A DNA stretch of 64,000 bases, taken from assembly GCA_030180135.1 (NCBI GenBank), contig CM058240.1:67513581-67577580 (forward strand), given 5' to 3'. Origin of the DNA: Orychophragmus violaceus. Lineage: Eukaryota > Streptophyta > Magnoliopsida > Brassicales > Brassicaceae. Below, piece by piece: positions 1 through 9,032 of this stretch (position 1 is its first letter; every line of letters starts with the position of its first letter). The notes beneath the pieces are model-generated. The model searched no databases. It worked only from the letters and a program-made list of their open reading frames with translations, and was not told where the DNA came from. Both the position numbers and the translations under genes were made by a program.

Positions 1-295
1 AGAGGATTGGAGCGGTAGCGTATAAGTTAGAGTTTGTTGTCGGATTTTCACAACCTATTTCATGTGTCTATTTTGTGGAAAGTTGATTGTGAACTGGAAT
101 TGATCTTTCCTTAGCCATCGTCCGATGTTAACTGTAACATGACCGTTATCAGTAAGCTGGTTAGAATTGTGGATCGTCGGGAGTCTGATTTCAACGAAAA
201 GAGAACCAATATAGTACTGGTTCAATGGGAGAGATACGAAATCCAATAAATGGTTTGGGAGCTTTAGTTGCGATTGAAGTTGAGCCATCCAGAGT
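1..295 (+). pseudogene. Ty3/gypsy integrase C-terminal fragment, copy 1
   Basis: This is the tail of a chromovirus-type polyprotein. It matches, almost base for base, the better preserved copy at 1627-1905, so it is recognised by homology within the window. The reading frame is broken by several stops (for example TAG after LIFP and TAA after EIQ). Only the region after the integrase core remains, the part that in the better copy ends in a chromodomain-like tail. It is cut by the window start, so the rest of the element is not visible. Confidence 0.7.
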
Positions 296-299
296 TATT

Positions 300-605
300 T
301 GCGGATTCCAGCAGCGAAATGAATTTGGTGGCAAATTTGCGATTGGTGGGAATTGGCCAAAGCCCAATCCACAAACCCTAGGACCCTCTCCCCATTTTCC
401 TATAAAATGTGGTGCACCCCCTTGGGAAATGCACAGTTTTTGGAGAGGCGAAGCCCTGGTCGTGACTGGAGTCAACGACCAGCCAGCCCACCGTAGACCG
501 GAGCCACTGCCCGCCGCCAAAGCACCGACAGAGATCCGCCAGAGCTGCCCTCATGCCGCCGCCAGAGCCGATCGCCACCGCTGGAGATCGCCGCCGTTAC
601 TCTAT
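300..605 (-). repeat. Inverted repeat, left arm (LTR-like)
   Basis: Read on the minus strand, this block matches the plus strand at 2340-2625 for about 290 bp, with perhaps 15-20% differences. Shared landmarks are GGTGGGCTGGCTGGTC, CACGACCAGGGCTTC and GTGCATTTCCCAAGGGGG, followed by a TATA-like TTTTATAGGAAAA. The TATA-like stretch and its place beside a gypsy fragment suggest an LTR remnant, but no TG/CA ends were found. The short reading frames in it look incidental. Confidence 0.6.
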
Positions 606-1934
606 CATCAAACAACCAATGGTACTTTCTTATTCAAGAACCGAATCTACATGTCGAATGTCAAGGAGCTAAGGACGAGATTCTGAGGCAAGCTCATCAG
701 TCGCAGTTTTCGATTCATCCGGACAATCACAAGATGTATCAGGAATTGAAGCGGTACTACCATAAGGATGGAACTAAAAGGGATATGGCAGCTTGGGTTT
801 CGCAGTGGCAGACGTGTTCATTAGTGAAGGCAGAACGGAAAGTTCCCAGTGGATTATTACAAGGGTTGCCTCTACCAAAATGGAAATGGGACATGGTAAC
901 AATGGATTTCGTTACCAGGCTACCGAGGACGACAAGAAGGACGGATGCAATTTGGGTAATCGTTGACCGACTTACAAAATCTGCATATTTGCTAGCGATT
1001 AGGAAAACGGATGGACCTGAGGTACTTGCCCAGAAGTATGTGGATTGCTTCGTGAATTTGCACATATCGCCATTCAGTATAGTGTCAGACAGAGATCCGA
1101 AGTTTACTTCTATCTTCTAGCAAACGTTTAAGAAGCAATGGGGACAAAAGTTCATCTCAGCACAACATATCATCCACAGACCGATGGACAGTTTGAGCAG
1201 ACCATTTAGATGTTAAAGGATATGCTCAGGACTTGTGTGTTGGATTGGGAAGGCAAGTGTATTAAGTATCTACTCTTGGTTGAGTTTGCCTACAACCACA
1301 GTTACCACTCAAGCATAGGGATATCGCCATATGAGGCTTTGTATGGTAGACCATGCAGGACCCCCTTATGCTAGACCTAGGTGGGGAAGAGACATGACCT
1401 AGAGACAAAATTGATCCAAGAGACGGCGACCAAATGGAATTTCTCAAGGAAAGGCTTAAGCAGGCCTATGATCATCAAAAGAGTTTTGCGGATAAGCGTC
1501 AGAAATATTTGGAGTTCGCAGTGGGCGATTCAGTGTATCTTAAGATGAGAACATTCTGGGGAAACGATCCAAACAGAAATTTGAAAAAGTTGAGGCCGAG
1601 GTATATGGGGCCGTTTGTGATAATCGAGAGGATTGGAGCGGTATAGTAGAACTTAAACTTGCCACAAGCGTTGTCGGATTTTCACAATGTTGTTCATGTG
1701 TCTGTTTTGCGGAAAGTTGATTGTGAACTGGAATTGATCTTGCCTGATCCACCGTCAGATGTTAACTGTAACATGACCGTGATCAGTAAGCCGGTTAGAA
1801 TTGTGGATCGTCGGGAGTCTGAGTTTAACGGAAAGAGAACCAATATGGTACTGGTTCAATGGAAGATAGACGAAATCCAAGATATGGTTTGGGAACCTGA
1901 GTTGCAATTGATGGAGGTAAGGGGTAATAGGTAA
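606..1934 (+). pseudogene. Ty3/gypsy chromovirus integrase pseudogene
   Basis: Translated pieces in changing frames give, in order: an H2C2 zinc-finger region (AHQSQFSIHPDNHKMYQELK, then W-x-C-x2-C), the integrase core with its first two catalytic aspartates (TMDFVTRLP, SDRDPKF), the region after the core (KYLEFAVGDSVYLKM, RPRYMGPFVI) and a chromodomain-like tail (VRIVDRRESEFNGKR, MVLVQWK). A stop follows FTSIF and several frameshifts lie between 1110 and 1440, so no integrase could be made. The wording of the motifs fits the Tekay/Del chromovirus lineage. RT, RNase H and protease are absent upstream, where the inverted repeat intervenes. Confidence 0.85.
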
Positions 1935-2339
1935 CGGTTAAATGACCACTAAACTGCATCAAAAAAGATAATCACCTACATACCACACCCATTTCTGCTA
2001 GATCTAAACTATCAAGGAAATACGATACTAATAAAGGACTTATGTTCCGGTATTGAGATATAGTAAGGTAGATATCACGACCAGTCCTCGCCTTAGCTAT
2101 GATCAGTGATTAGACGGATAATCTGACGAGAGAGAGAGACAAAGACGGAACCACAAAATGGATCTACAAACGTTTACCAGATTAGATCGGATCTAAGATC
2201 GAAGATCGGAAATAGATATAAGATCTATAGAAATAGCCTTAGAAACACAAAGAACTAATAAAATGAAACTCAAACGAGTCTAGAAGATGACGGCTCGAGG
2301 TTTGGGATCGAAAACAGAGACGAAAAGAAGATTTTGGTG
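1935..2339. other. Non-coding gap, probable gypsy 3' region
   Basis: No credible gene is seen. The stretch is AT-rich with short GATC-containing direct repeats near 2190-2215 and is probably the 3' untranslated part of the preceding gypsy fragment. Confidence 0.35.
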
Positions 2340-2625
2340 AAACATGGTTTTCCGGCAAACTTTTCCAGCTATGGCGGATGGCAGCGACGGCAGAGCAAGA
2401 ACGGCGATCTCTGGTTGTGGCGATGGGCTATGGCTCAATCCGGCGGTGGGCTGGCTGGTCATCGACTCCGGTCACGACCAGGGCTTCACCTCTCCAAAAA
2501 ATGTGCATTTCCCAAGGGGGTGCCAAACCTTTTATAGGAAAACGGGTAGAGGGCCCTAGGGGTTTGTGAATTGGGCTTTGGCATATTCCCACCAATCGGA
2601 AATTCTCCCCCGAATTCATTTCGAA
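2340..2625 (+). repeat. Inverted repeat, right arm (LTR-like)
   Basis: This is the plus-strand partner of the block at 300-605. The two arms bracket the integrase pseudogene. It ends where similarity to the 3' LTR of Tat1 begins, so Tat1 probably inserted next to, or cut into, this repeat. Confidence 0.6.
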
Positions 2626-2751
2626 ACAGGTTAAACAATCGGAAATAGCCATTTTCCGCATAGATAAAAATTCGTATGGATAATATATCGTACGAATAAC
2701 ATTATGCGAAACGTAAAAAAACCACTTAGCCAAAATCGCGAGAAATCAAAA

Positions 2752-3065
2752 CTGCTCGGATGGGTCGTTCTGACAAGCATATCACTCGACGCTCGGATAA
2801 CCTGCTCGGACGATTAGGCAGAACAAGCTGCTCGGATAGTCTGAGCAAGACACACTGCTCGGAACTTCCGAGCAGAATCAATTCCTAGGAAGTTCCGAGC
2901 AAAACACACTTCCTTGGGTTTTCCGAGCAGAACACACTTTCTCACAAGTTCCAAGGAGAACACATTTACTCGGAAGTTCCGAGCAGAACAAATTTTCTCG
3001 GAAGTTCCGAGTAGAACGTATTTCCCGAATATTCCAAATAGACACTTTTCTTAAACTAACTGCTC
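2752..3065 (+). repeat. Palindromic TTCCGAGCAGAACACACT array in Tat1 LTR
   Basis: Eight or so degenerate units of about 37 bp, each carrying a short palindrome of the type CTCGGAAGTTCCGAG followed by CAGAACACACTT. The same array is in the 3' LTR (32690-33070). Shorter versions occur in the Tat1 3' region (21470-21700 and 30180-30300). It lies in U3, upstream of the TATA box, so a promoter or enhancer role is possible. Confidence 0.75.
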
Positions 3066-3480
3066 TGACACTCGCTGACATCTTCTTCCGAATGTGCGAC
3101 TAGATGCAACCCATCTTTGTAACGATGGCTTATACATAACTAGCCATTAACGAAATCGTTTAATAAGTTGTACGAAATACGAACTCTGGTCAAACCGGCA
3201 AGACTCGTATTTCATAGACTTTGGGCCGAATTAAGAAGACTTATACTCAAACGGACTCAGATCGTCCCTTCTCGGCCAATTTGGTAGATAAAGTTAAACC
3301 ACAGAAGGATAATTACAAAAACGAAAAGATAAACTCGAAGAAGAAAAGAGGAAGATAAATCCGAGAAAGAAGAGGAAAATTCGAGCCGAAAAGTAAATCC
3401 CAATGAAAGTGGAATATAGGATAACATAAAATTTTTTGGAAAACTTGCAGCCGAATATCCTCGACACCGACTCGCTACGA

Positions 3481-3600
3481 CTATATAAGATAAAGGACTT
3501 TTTACAATCAGATCATCTCGAAAAACCCTAGCAGCTAGACTTAGACTTTTCCTGAGACCTTACGCTTTGTACTCTATTTTCTATCAAACAAATCAATAAA
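3481..3600 (+). promoter_or_regulatory. Tat1 LTR core promoter and polyadenylation signal
   Basis: A TATA box (CTATATAAG) lies at 3481-3489 and an AATAAA at 3595-3600. The 3' LTR has the matching TATATAAGA at 33511, but its AATAAA has become AGTAAA. Order and spacing fit the U3-R-U5 layout of a plant LTR. Confidence 0.5.
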
Positions 3601-3700
3601 ATATCCTCCAGGTCTCTTTTCGTGTCGTTTACTTTAGATTCTTCTCTTCTCTAAAAAGTTTTCTCTACAAAAATCAACAGTGCGAGTTTCGACTCTCACA

Positions 3701-3720
3701 ATATGGCGCCTTATGTGAGG
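3701..3720 (+). promoter_or_regulatory. Tat1 primer-binding site (degenerate)
   Basis: TGGCGCC begins three bases after the LTR end. This is the core of the primer site typical of Tat/Athila elements. Tat2 in this window has a better preserved version, TGGCGCCGACTGTGGGGA. Here the second half has drifted. Confidence 0.6.
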
Positions 3721-3769
3721 AATATAAGTTTCTTACACCTAAAAACCACTGATTAGCAGATCCGAAGAT

Positions 3770-5660
3770 ATGGCCACCGACAGAGATGGAAACGGAGACA
3801 TGACATATCACCAATTAGCAATCGACGGAACGGACAAAAACATCGCAGCACACAACACTAAGACGAGCAACGTCAAAACAGGCAATGCTGCGGTAAACGA
3901 CTTCGTTATGGAAACAACCGCAACAGATGCAACCGCCAACGCGACGATGACCGAATTGAAAAAGATGGTATCCGCGCTGATGCAGAGGACTGAAGAAAAG
4001 AAGGCGAATAGCACGCTCACAGAGCAAGTCGAGAGATTTAGAACAAAAAATTGAGCGCGAAACGCCCAAATGGTGACCTTCACCATAACCGAACATATGA
4101 GACTCTATTTCTCAACCCCCAGCGGCTCAACAAGAAACCCTATGAAACATCGTTCGCAAATCTGAAACGAACAAACTCCTCCAGCGGTTAGACCCAACAC
4201 AACGGAGCCTCCAACATTAATCTGACAGCGAAGTCTGGCGATGGAAATCGACGTCGATGAAGAGGACTCCGAGACAAAGATCCCACACTGCCCGAGTACC
4301 AAACTGAACAACAATCTGACGATAAGGAAGAAAGGATAAGGGTGGATTGACACGTCCCTAAAGAAGCGAAAACAAACTCCCGGAGGAAGAAGGAAAAATT
4401 CAACAGGCTGAACAAAACGAATTAGTTGAAGGGCAACGAACGAAAAGGCAAGATGAAAACAACGAGCTTAGAGCCACGATGGCACAAACGATCACATAGA
4501 TTAAAGTTGTATGATCGCAAGTCCATAGGGAACGAGCATTGCGCCCGAGATCAATCGTGTCTTGGAGGAAACATGGAAGACGCCGTTGATGACCCGAAAA
4601 CTAAAATATGAACCCCTAATATAGGCAAACTCAGAATCCCTTGTTACGACGGAACAACTAATCCGTAATCTCACATGATGGCTTTACGCATAGAAATGGG
4701 AAGAGCCAATCTGAGGGAAAGAGAGAAAGATGCAAGTTTTTGCCTCTTGTTCGTAGAACATCTACAAGGAGCGGCGCTCGGAGTTCATGAAACATTTCTG
4801 GATATTCATGGATCGGGAGACTTCTGACATTGATTTATGGTCGATGACTCAAAGCCCAACCGAAAGCCTACTGGTGTCAAAGATCGAAGGCTTAAGAGAT
4901 AAAGCTGGCATTGACGCATTAAAGAAAGCATTGTGGTACGAGTCGGATTTCAGGAAGGAAATCTCGTTGAACAGACCTCAAACGATGCCAGGCGTCTAGG
5001 ATAGGGAAATAGACTTTATAGTCAACGAATAAGAAATGAAAGTTTTATCCCAAAAGAAAAAATCGACATAGTAGTCGAACAAAGTTGTCCGTCTACCCAC
5101 TAATGCAGGCAACGACAAACGAAGTTCTAGAACAAGTAGAAACTTGCGACACGAAAGAACGAACAGATCACACAACTATCAAGTCAGCTCAAACGAGCGA
5201 GGAAGCGGATCGGCTGAACAAGGAAAAGGTCCATGGAATACGTGGACAAGAAACTCTAAATCGTACGAAGAGAAACCGTTTTGCAAGCAACATCAATCGT
5301 ATGGACACCACACCGCCGACTGTCGCAGACTGGGCATTAAACTCGCAGAAAAACTCTTGGTCGGAGAACTCGGCAATACGGTATTTGTCAAAGACTTCAA
5401 CGACAAAGAGACAAGAGGTTGGCCGAATAAGGCAAATAGGGGAAACAAGCCGAATCAAGACGACCAAGAGCAAAACCCTTGAGAAGAGGAAACGGAAACT
5501 GGCAGGAACAAGCGGAAGAGAAGAAACCATGAAGATCCTAAGGAAAGAAACCGACAAAGGATAAATATGATCGTGGAAAGATCACAGTACCGCCAGAACG
5601 CGAGGCCATCCACCAATCCTTATCCCAGACAGCCATGGAGAATCAATGACTACCAACGAC
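3770..5660 (+). pseudogene. Tat1 gag pseudogene
   Basis: The first open stretch starts MATDRDGNGDMTYHQLAIDG and runs to a region resembling the coiled part of Tat gag (TMTELKKMVSALMQRTEE). Further on, in other frames, come the gag core ([15 protein letters not shown], then [14 protein letters not shown]) and a zinc-knuckle-like CKQHQSYGHHTADC near 5281-5322. Stops and frameshifts break it many times, so no Gag can be made. Copia-A interrupts the element right after this gene. Confidence 0.75.
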
Positions 5661-5665
5661 AAGAA
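5661..5665. repeat. Target site duplication of Copia-A, left
   Basis: AAGAA directly before the LTR terminal TG. It is repeated exactly at 20515-20519 after the other LTR. This proves insertion of Copia-A as a unit. Confidence 0.95.
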
Positions 5666-6301
5666 TGTTGGATCGTTTAGTGTCTCCTGATTCAATTCTC
5701 AGATTGATTCATCCTACTAAACATGCAGATCTAGGTTCTCTTGATTAGAAACATAATAGATCTCACCTGTTACCTTGTTTTGCAGCGGAATGGGAGGTAC
5801 GGGTCAGAGATCAGCAGAACCACCAAGAGATGGATCCTCCAAAGGCTCACACACGCACACCGGGAAATTTGGCTGCTAGACCAAGACAGAGAGGAGGCGC
5901 AGAGAGAGAGGAGGGAGGCACAGAAGTGCTGAGAAAATTAGAGAGCTAGGTCTGATTTTATTCATTAAAATCCCTTCTAGTTCTCATGGGCTTTTGGGCC
6001 CAATTCTCAGTTCTGATTAAATCCCTTGGATTTAATCAGGCCCTTTAGTCTCTCTAAGTACAGTAAATGCCTAGCACTTTTACCGTACTTCTGCTAAACC
6101 GTTCCTTCGTATTTTCCCGTTAGCTTAGGCGTGTGACCCATATGGGATCATATAATAAAGGCAATAAGTCCAAGACTTATAGATCATGAGCGGACTCTAG
6201 CAAGCCATCATGACCCCCAGTATTATATGACTTATGTCTGATCATTGACATACTCTTACTTTCTAGAGACAGTACAGAGATTACTGGACATAATTCCAAC
6301 A
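5666..6301 (-). repeat. Copia-A 3' LTR
   Basis: On the minus strand it starts TGTTGGAATTATGTCC and ends CGATCCAACA. It is nearly identical to 19879-20514. It contains a 27-bp inverted repeat at 6013-6039 (CTGATTAAATC and its complement). The U3 start is shared with the LTRs of Copia-B and -C. Confidence 0.95.
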
Positions 6302-6313
6302 ATCTCCCACTTG
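6302..6313 (-). promoter_or_regulatory. Copia-A polypurine tract
   Basis: On the minus strand CAAGTGGGAGAT touches the start of the 3' LTR. Copia-B and -C have the same tract at the same place. It primes plus-strand DNA synthesis in LTR elements. Confidence 0.85.
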
Positions 6314-6458
6314 AACTGGAATCTCTGTATTCATAATCCTTTTGTCTCAATATCTCGATAAGTCATAAGGCAAGATTAGTGTCATCCTTATAAAGACTAA
6401 TCTTGTTCATCGGACTCTGATTTGATACTGACAATCCAAACGACTCGGGAAAGTCCGT

Positions 6459-6701
6459 TTGAGCATGGCCATGCATTTTCCAGTATACAAATCTCCGATT
6501 GGCCTAGAGATATTCACTCCATTTATATTGGAGGGACAAATCCCGTCTTGTTCCATCACTGTAAACTACTCATTTCATAATACACCCAATCAAGGTCCTT
6601 ATAACTATCGCTTAACGATAGCATTAGACAATGATCAAAGCGCATTAGTTTATGTGCAGTCACATGCATCTGAACTCAGGTCTAAGGACTATACTCTATA
6701 G
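6459..6701 (+). CDS. Conserved antisense 80-codon reading frame in Copia 3' region (Copia-A copy)
   Basis: It runs opposite to gag-pol, in the 3' untranslated region next to the polypurine tract. Copia-B (13462-13704, minus) and Copia-C (28724-28966, minus) have the same frame with the same start, length and stop. The protein begins MSMAMHFPVYKSPIGLEIF and has no recognised domain. Against selection on the protein: comparing copies A and B, about 5 differences look silent and about 8 change the amino acid. It may therefore be open only because the DNA is conserved for another reason. Additional antisense frames are known in some plant LTR elements. Confidence 0.35.
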   Translation: MSMAMHFPVYKSPIGLEIFTPFILEGQIPSCSITVNYSFHNTPNQGPYNYRLTIALDNDQSALVYVQSHASELRSKDYTL

Positions 6702-6709
6702 TCGTAGTA

Positions 6710-6714
6710 AGAAT
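6710..6714. repeat. Target site duplication of Copia-B, left
   Basis: AGAAT before the LTR. It is repeated at 14533-14537. It shows that Copia-B inserted into the 3' region of Copia-A, just beyond the stop of the antisense frame. Confidence 0.95.
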
Positions 6715-7385
6715 TGTTGGAATTGTGTCCAGTAATCTCGGTACTGTCTCTAGAAAGTAAGAGTATGTCAATGATCAGACATAAGTCATATAATACTGGG
6801 GGTCATGATGGCTTGCTAGAGTCCGCTCATGATCTATAAGTCTTGGACTTATTGCCTTTATTATATGATCCCATATGGGTCACACGCCTAAGCTAACAGG
6901 AAAATGTGTAGGAACGGTTTAGCAGAAGTACGGTAAAAGTGCTAGGCATTTACTGTACTTAGAGAGAATAAAACGGTTTAGGCACTGTGTGTCGATCGAT
7001 ACACAAGGGGTATCGGTCGACACAGTGCGCGAATGCCGTCTAGTTAATTGGTGTTTGGGCCAAATGGCCCAAACGGAATCAGACAAGTTTTATAAGCTAA
7101 AACTCGAGTTTCTGGACAATTAACCCTAGCCCCAGCCGAAAACTCTCTCTCTCTTTTTGCGCCGAGCTCCTAGTGGTCTAGCAGCTGTTTCCTGTGATCG
7201 CGTGTGTGAACCTTTGGAGGATTCATCCCTCGGTGTTTCTCTGATCTCAGACATACCATCAATTCCGCTGCAAACAGGTATAAGGTGAGATCATCATTTG
7301 TTTCTATTCTGAGAAGAACCTAGATCGCATGTTTAGGTTGATATGAATCTAAGAATTGAATCAGGATCAACTAAACAATCCTTCA
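6715..7385 (+). repeat. Copia-B 5' LTR
   Basis: Starts TGTTGGAATTGTGTCC and ends AACAATCCTTCA. The first 250 bp or so match Copia-A and -C. After AGAGAG the sequence is unrelated to theirs until near the U5 end. An AATAAA lies at 6967-6972 and a TATA-like TTTTATAAGC near 7088. Confidence 0.95.
6983..7027. repeat. Inverted repeat in Copia-B LTR with CGATCG core
   Basis: CACTGTGTGTCGATCGATAC pairs with GTATCGGTCGACACAGTG across a short spacer. The other LTR copy is at 14130-14174. It stands where Copia-A and -C have an unrelated CTGATTAAATC inverted repeat. It lies upstream of a TATA-like site, so a role in transcription, or as an RNA hairpin, is possible. Confidence 0.8.
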
Positions 7386-7386
7386 G

Positions 7387-7399
7387 TGGTATCAGAGCC
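7387..7399 (+). promoter_or_regulatory. Copia-B primer-binding site
   Basis: TGGTATCAGAGCC lies one base after the LTR. It is complementary to the 3' end of initiator methionine tRNA, the usual primer of plant Copia elements. Confidence 0.9.
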
Positions 7400-7554
7400 A
7401 GGTTCTGGTTTTTCTTGTTTAGATTCAATGTTTAGGATTGTTTTCTTGTTTAAAAGTGTTTTGAATCAACTACTGATAAGAGAAACCATTTAAGCAACAA
7501 GAATTGAAATCTAAACACACATAAAATTGCAGAAACCAAACTATATGATTTGGT

Positions 7555-7885
7555 AGAATGCGATTTCAAGAGGTCTGTATCGACTGCGATCGCATGGATC
7601 GATCGATACGATCGCATGGATCGGTCGATACAGCCTATCGGCTAACCCTGTTAACGCGTGAAAGCATCGATCGATGCAGGATCGATGCGGGTTCGATATT
7701 GGTGCATCGACCGATGCGGTTGGTGCACATCGATCGACACGGTTAGGGTTTTGGCTCGGCTCAGTGCATGCGTGAGAGCATCGATCGATACAGGATCGAT
7801 GCACGATCGATGCAGGATCGATGCTGAGAGCATCGACCGATGTGGTTGATGGATCGATCGACACGGTTGGTTCATCGATCGACAT
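7555..7885 (+). repeat. CATCGATCGATGC palindrome array in Copia-B leader
   Basis: At least a dozen degenerate copies of short palindromes (CATCGATCGATGC, CATCGACCGATGC, GGATCGATGC) are packed into 330 bp, 170 bp after the primer site and well upstream of gag. Open frames on both strands here only reflect the repeat. Copia-A, -C and -D have palindrome arrays of different sequence at the same place. Confidence 0.9.
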
Positions 7886-9032
7886 GGTTGGTTTAAAGAC
7901 TCGGTTTAATTTTGATTAAAATTAATTCGTCCTGGTTTAATAAACAGATTTAATAATTTTATTAAGTCTGGTTAAACCGGGACAAGAAATCCAATGTCGA
8001 AAGAATTATTGGATTTAGTGCCTAAACCAGGATTTTCTAATTTGATTTGGTTGGACCAAATAAATTGAGAAAATCCGGTTTAGTAAATAACCGGTTAACA
8101 ATTGTGGTCATCGTAGTAATTAAAATTTGGTTAGACCAATTTTAATGAACCAGACCGGTTATGTCATTTAATTGGACAATTGGGTCATGTCTTGGACATG
8201 GACCATTTCTTGGGCCTCGGGCCAAGAAGTTAAAACAATTGGGCCAATTATTTGAGTCTTTCTTCAGAATAATTTAAAATTTATTTTATATAATTATAAA
8301 GTCAATTTTAAATTAAAGTTTCCGAAATTTTGAAATTAGAAAGTTTCTTAAATTAGAAGTTTCTGGATTTGCGGGTTTTGGATTTTAAAGAAATTTCTAA
8401 AGTTAGAAAGTTTCCGTTTTTAGAAAGTTTCCAATTTTAGAAAGTTTCCAAAAATAGTAGGTTTCCAAAAATGGAAAGTTTCCCGAAATAGTAATCTTCT
8501 ATTTTGGGAATGATTTTTTAAATAAACCTACGAACCTCAAATAATATCAAGCATTGGATGTCTTGTCCATTCTATGTCAGCTGTCGAAGCCCATTCAATT
8601 GTATTCATGGCCTTACAGTGTGAGGGTGTCTGCTTTTGCGTGGATAAGACGGTTTGTGATTCATAAATGTCATTGGGAGTCCCAGACATTAATGATTACA
8701 TGACTGTATAGTCTGGTTTTCTTGACTGGGCCATCGGGAGTCCCGGGCCTTGAGACATCAGAGTGGATTGGGCCTCGGGCCCAGATTCACAACCAAGAGT
8801 TATATCACGGATATAATTGGCCGATATAGGGCTTACCGATATAAGCTAAGTTTTGGTGACGGCCAGTGGCCCACTTTAATCTTAGTTATATGTGGATCTT
8901 GGAATCATTATATTCTATTGAGGGTAACTTATGTTATTGAATATAATGCGTGATTAATCATATTAAATTTAATACGAGATTAATCATATTGAACATTTTA
9001 ACTAATAACCTTTTTATCTATATATTTCAGAT
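7886..9032 (+). other. Copia-B leader, second half
   Basis: Untranslated leader between the array and gag. It carries a run of GAAAGTTTCC-like short repeats around 8290-8510. From about 7970 it is very similar to the leaders of Copia-C (from 23880) and Copia-A (minus strand), far more so than the gag genes that follow. No coding frame there is credible. Confidence 0.6.

Larger units (their letters stand above)
2626..3700 (+). repeat. Tat1 5' LTR (start truncated)
   Basis: Matches the 3' LTR at 32533-33729 along its length. The first part is missing or too diverged to align, so the start is approximate. It ends GACTCTCACA just before the primer-binding site. It carries the TCGGAA/TTCCGA palindrome array, a TATA box and an AATAAA signal. 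Confidence 0.8.

Noticed and set aside
2752..3065. Heat-shock elements (as in heat-responsive Copia LTRs) in the Tat1 LTR array
   Set aside because: GAA and TTC are present, but the spacing is one base (GAAGTTC, GAACTTC) instead of the two needed for the nGAAnnTTCn pattern.
7386..7400. tRNA gene suggested by GGTATCAGAGCC
   Set aside because: Only the short complement of a tRNA 3' end is present, in the primer-binding position next to each LTR. No cloverleaf follows.
7541..7885. Long open frames on both strands across the Copia-B leader array (MSIDEPTVSIDP type)
   Set aside because: They are produced by the CATCGATCGATGC repeat, which has no stops in several frames. No start context, domain or conservation in Copia-A or -C.
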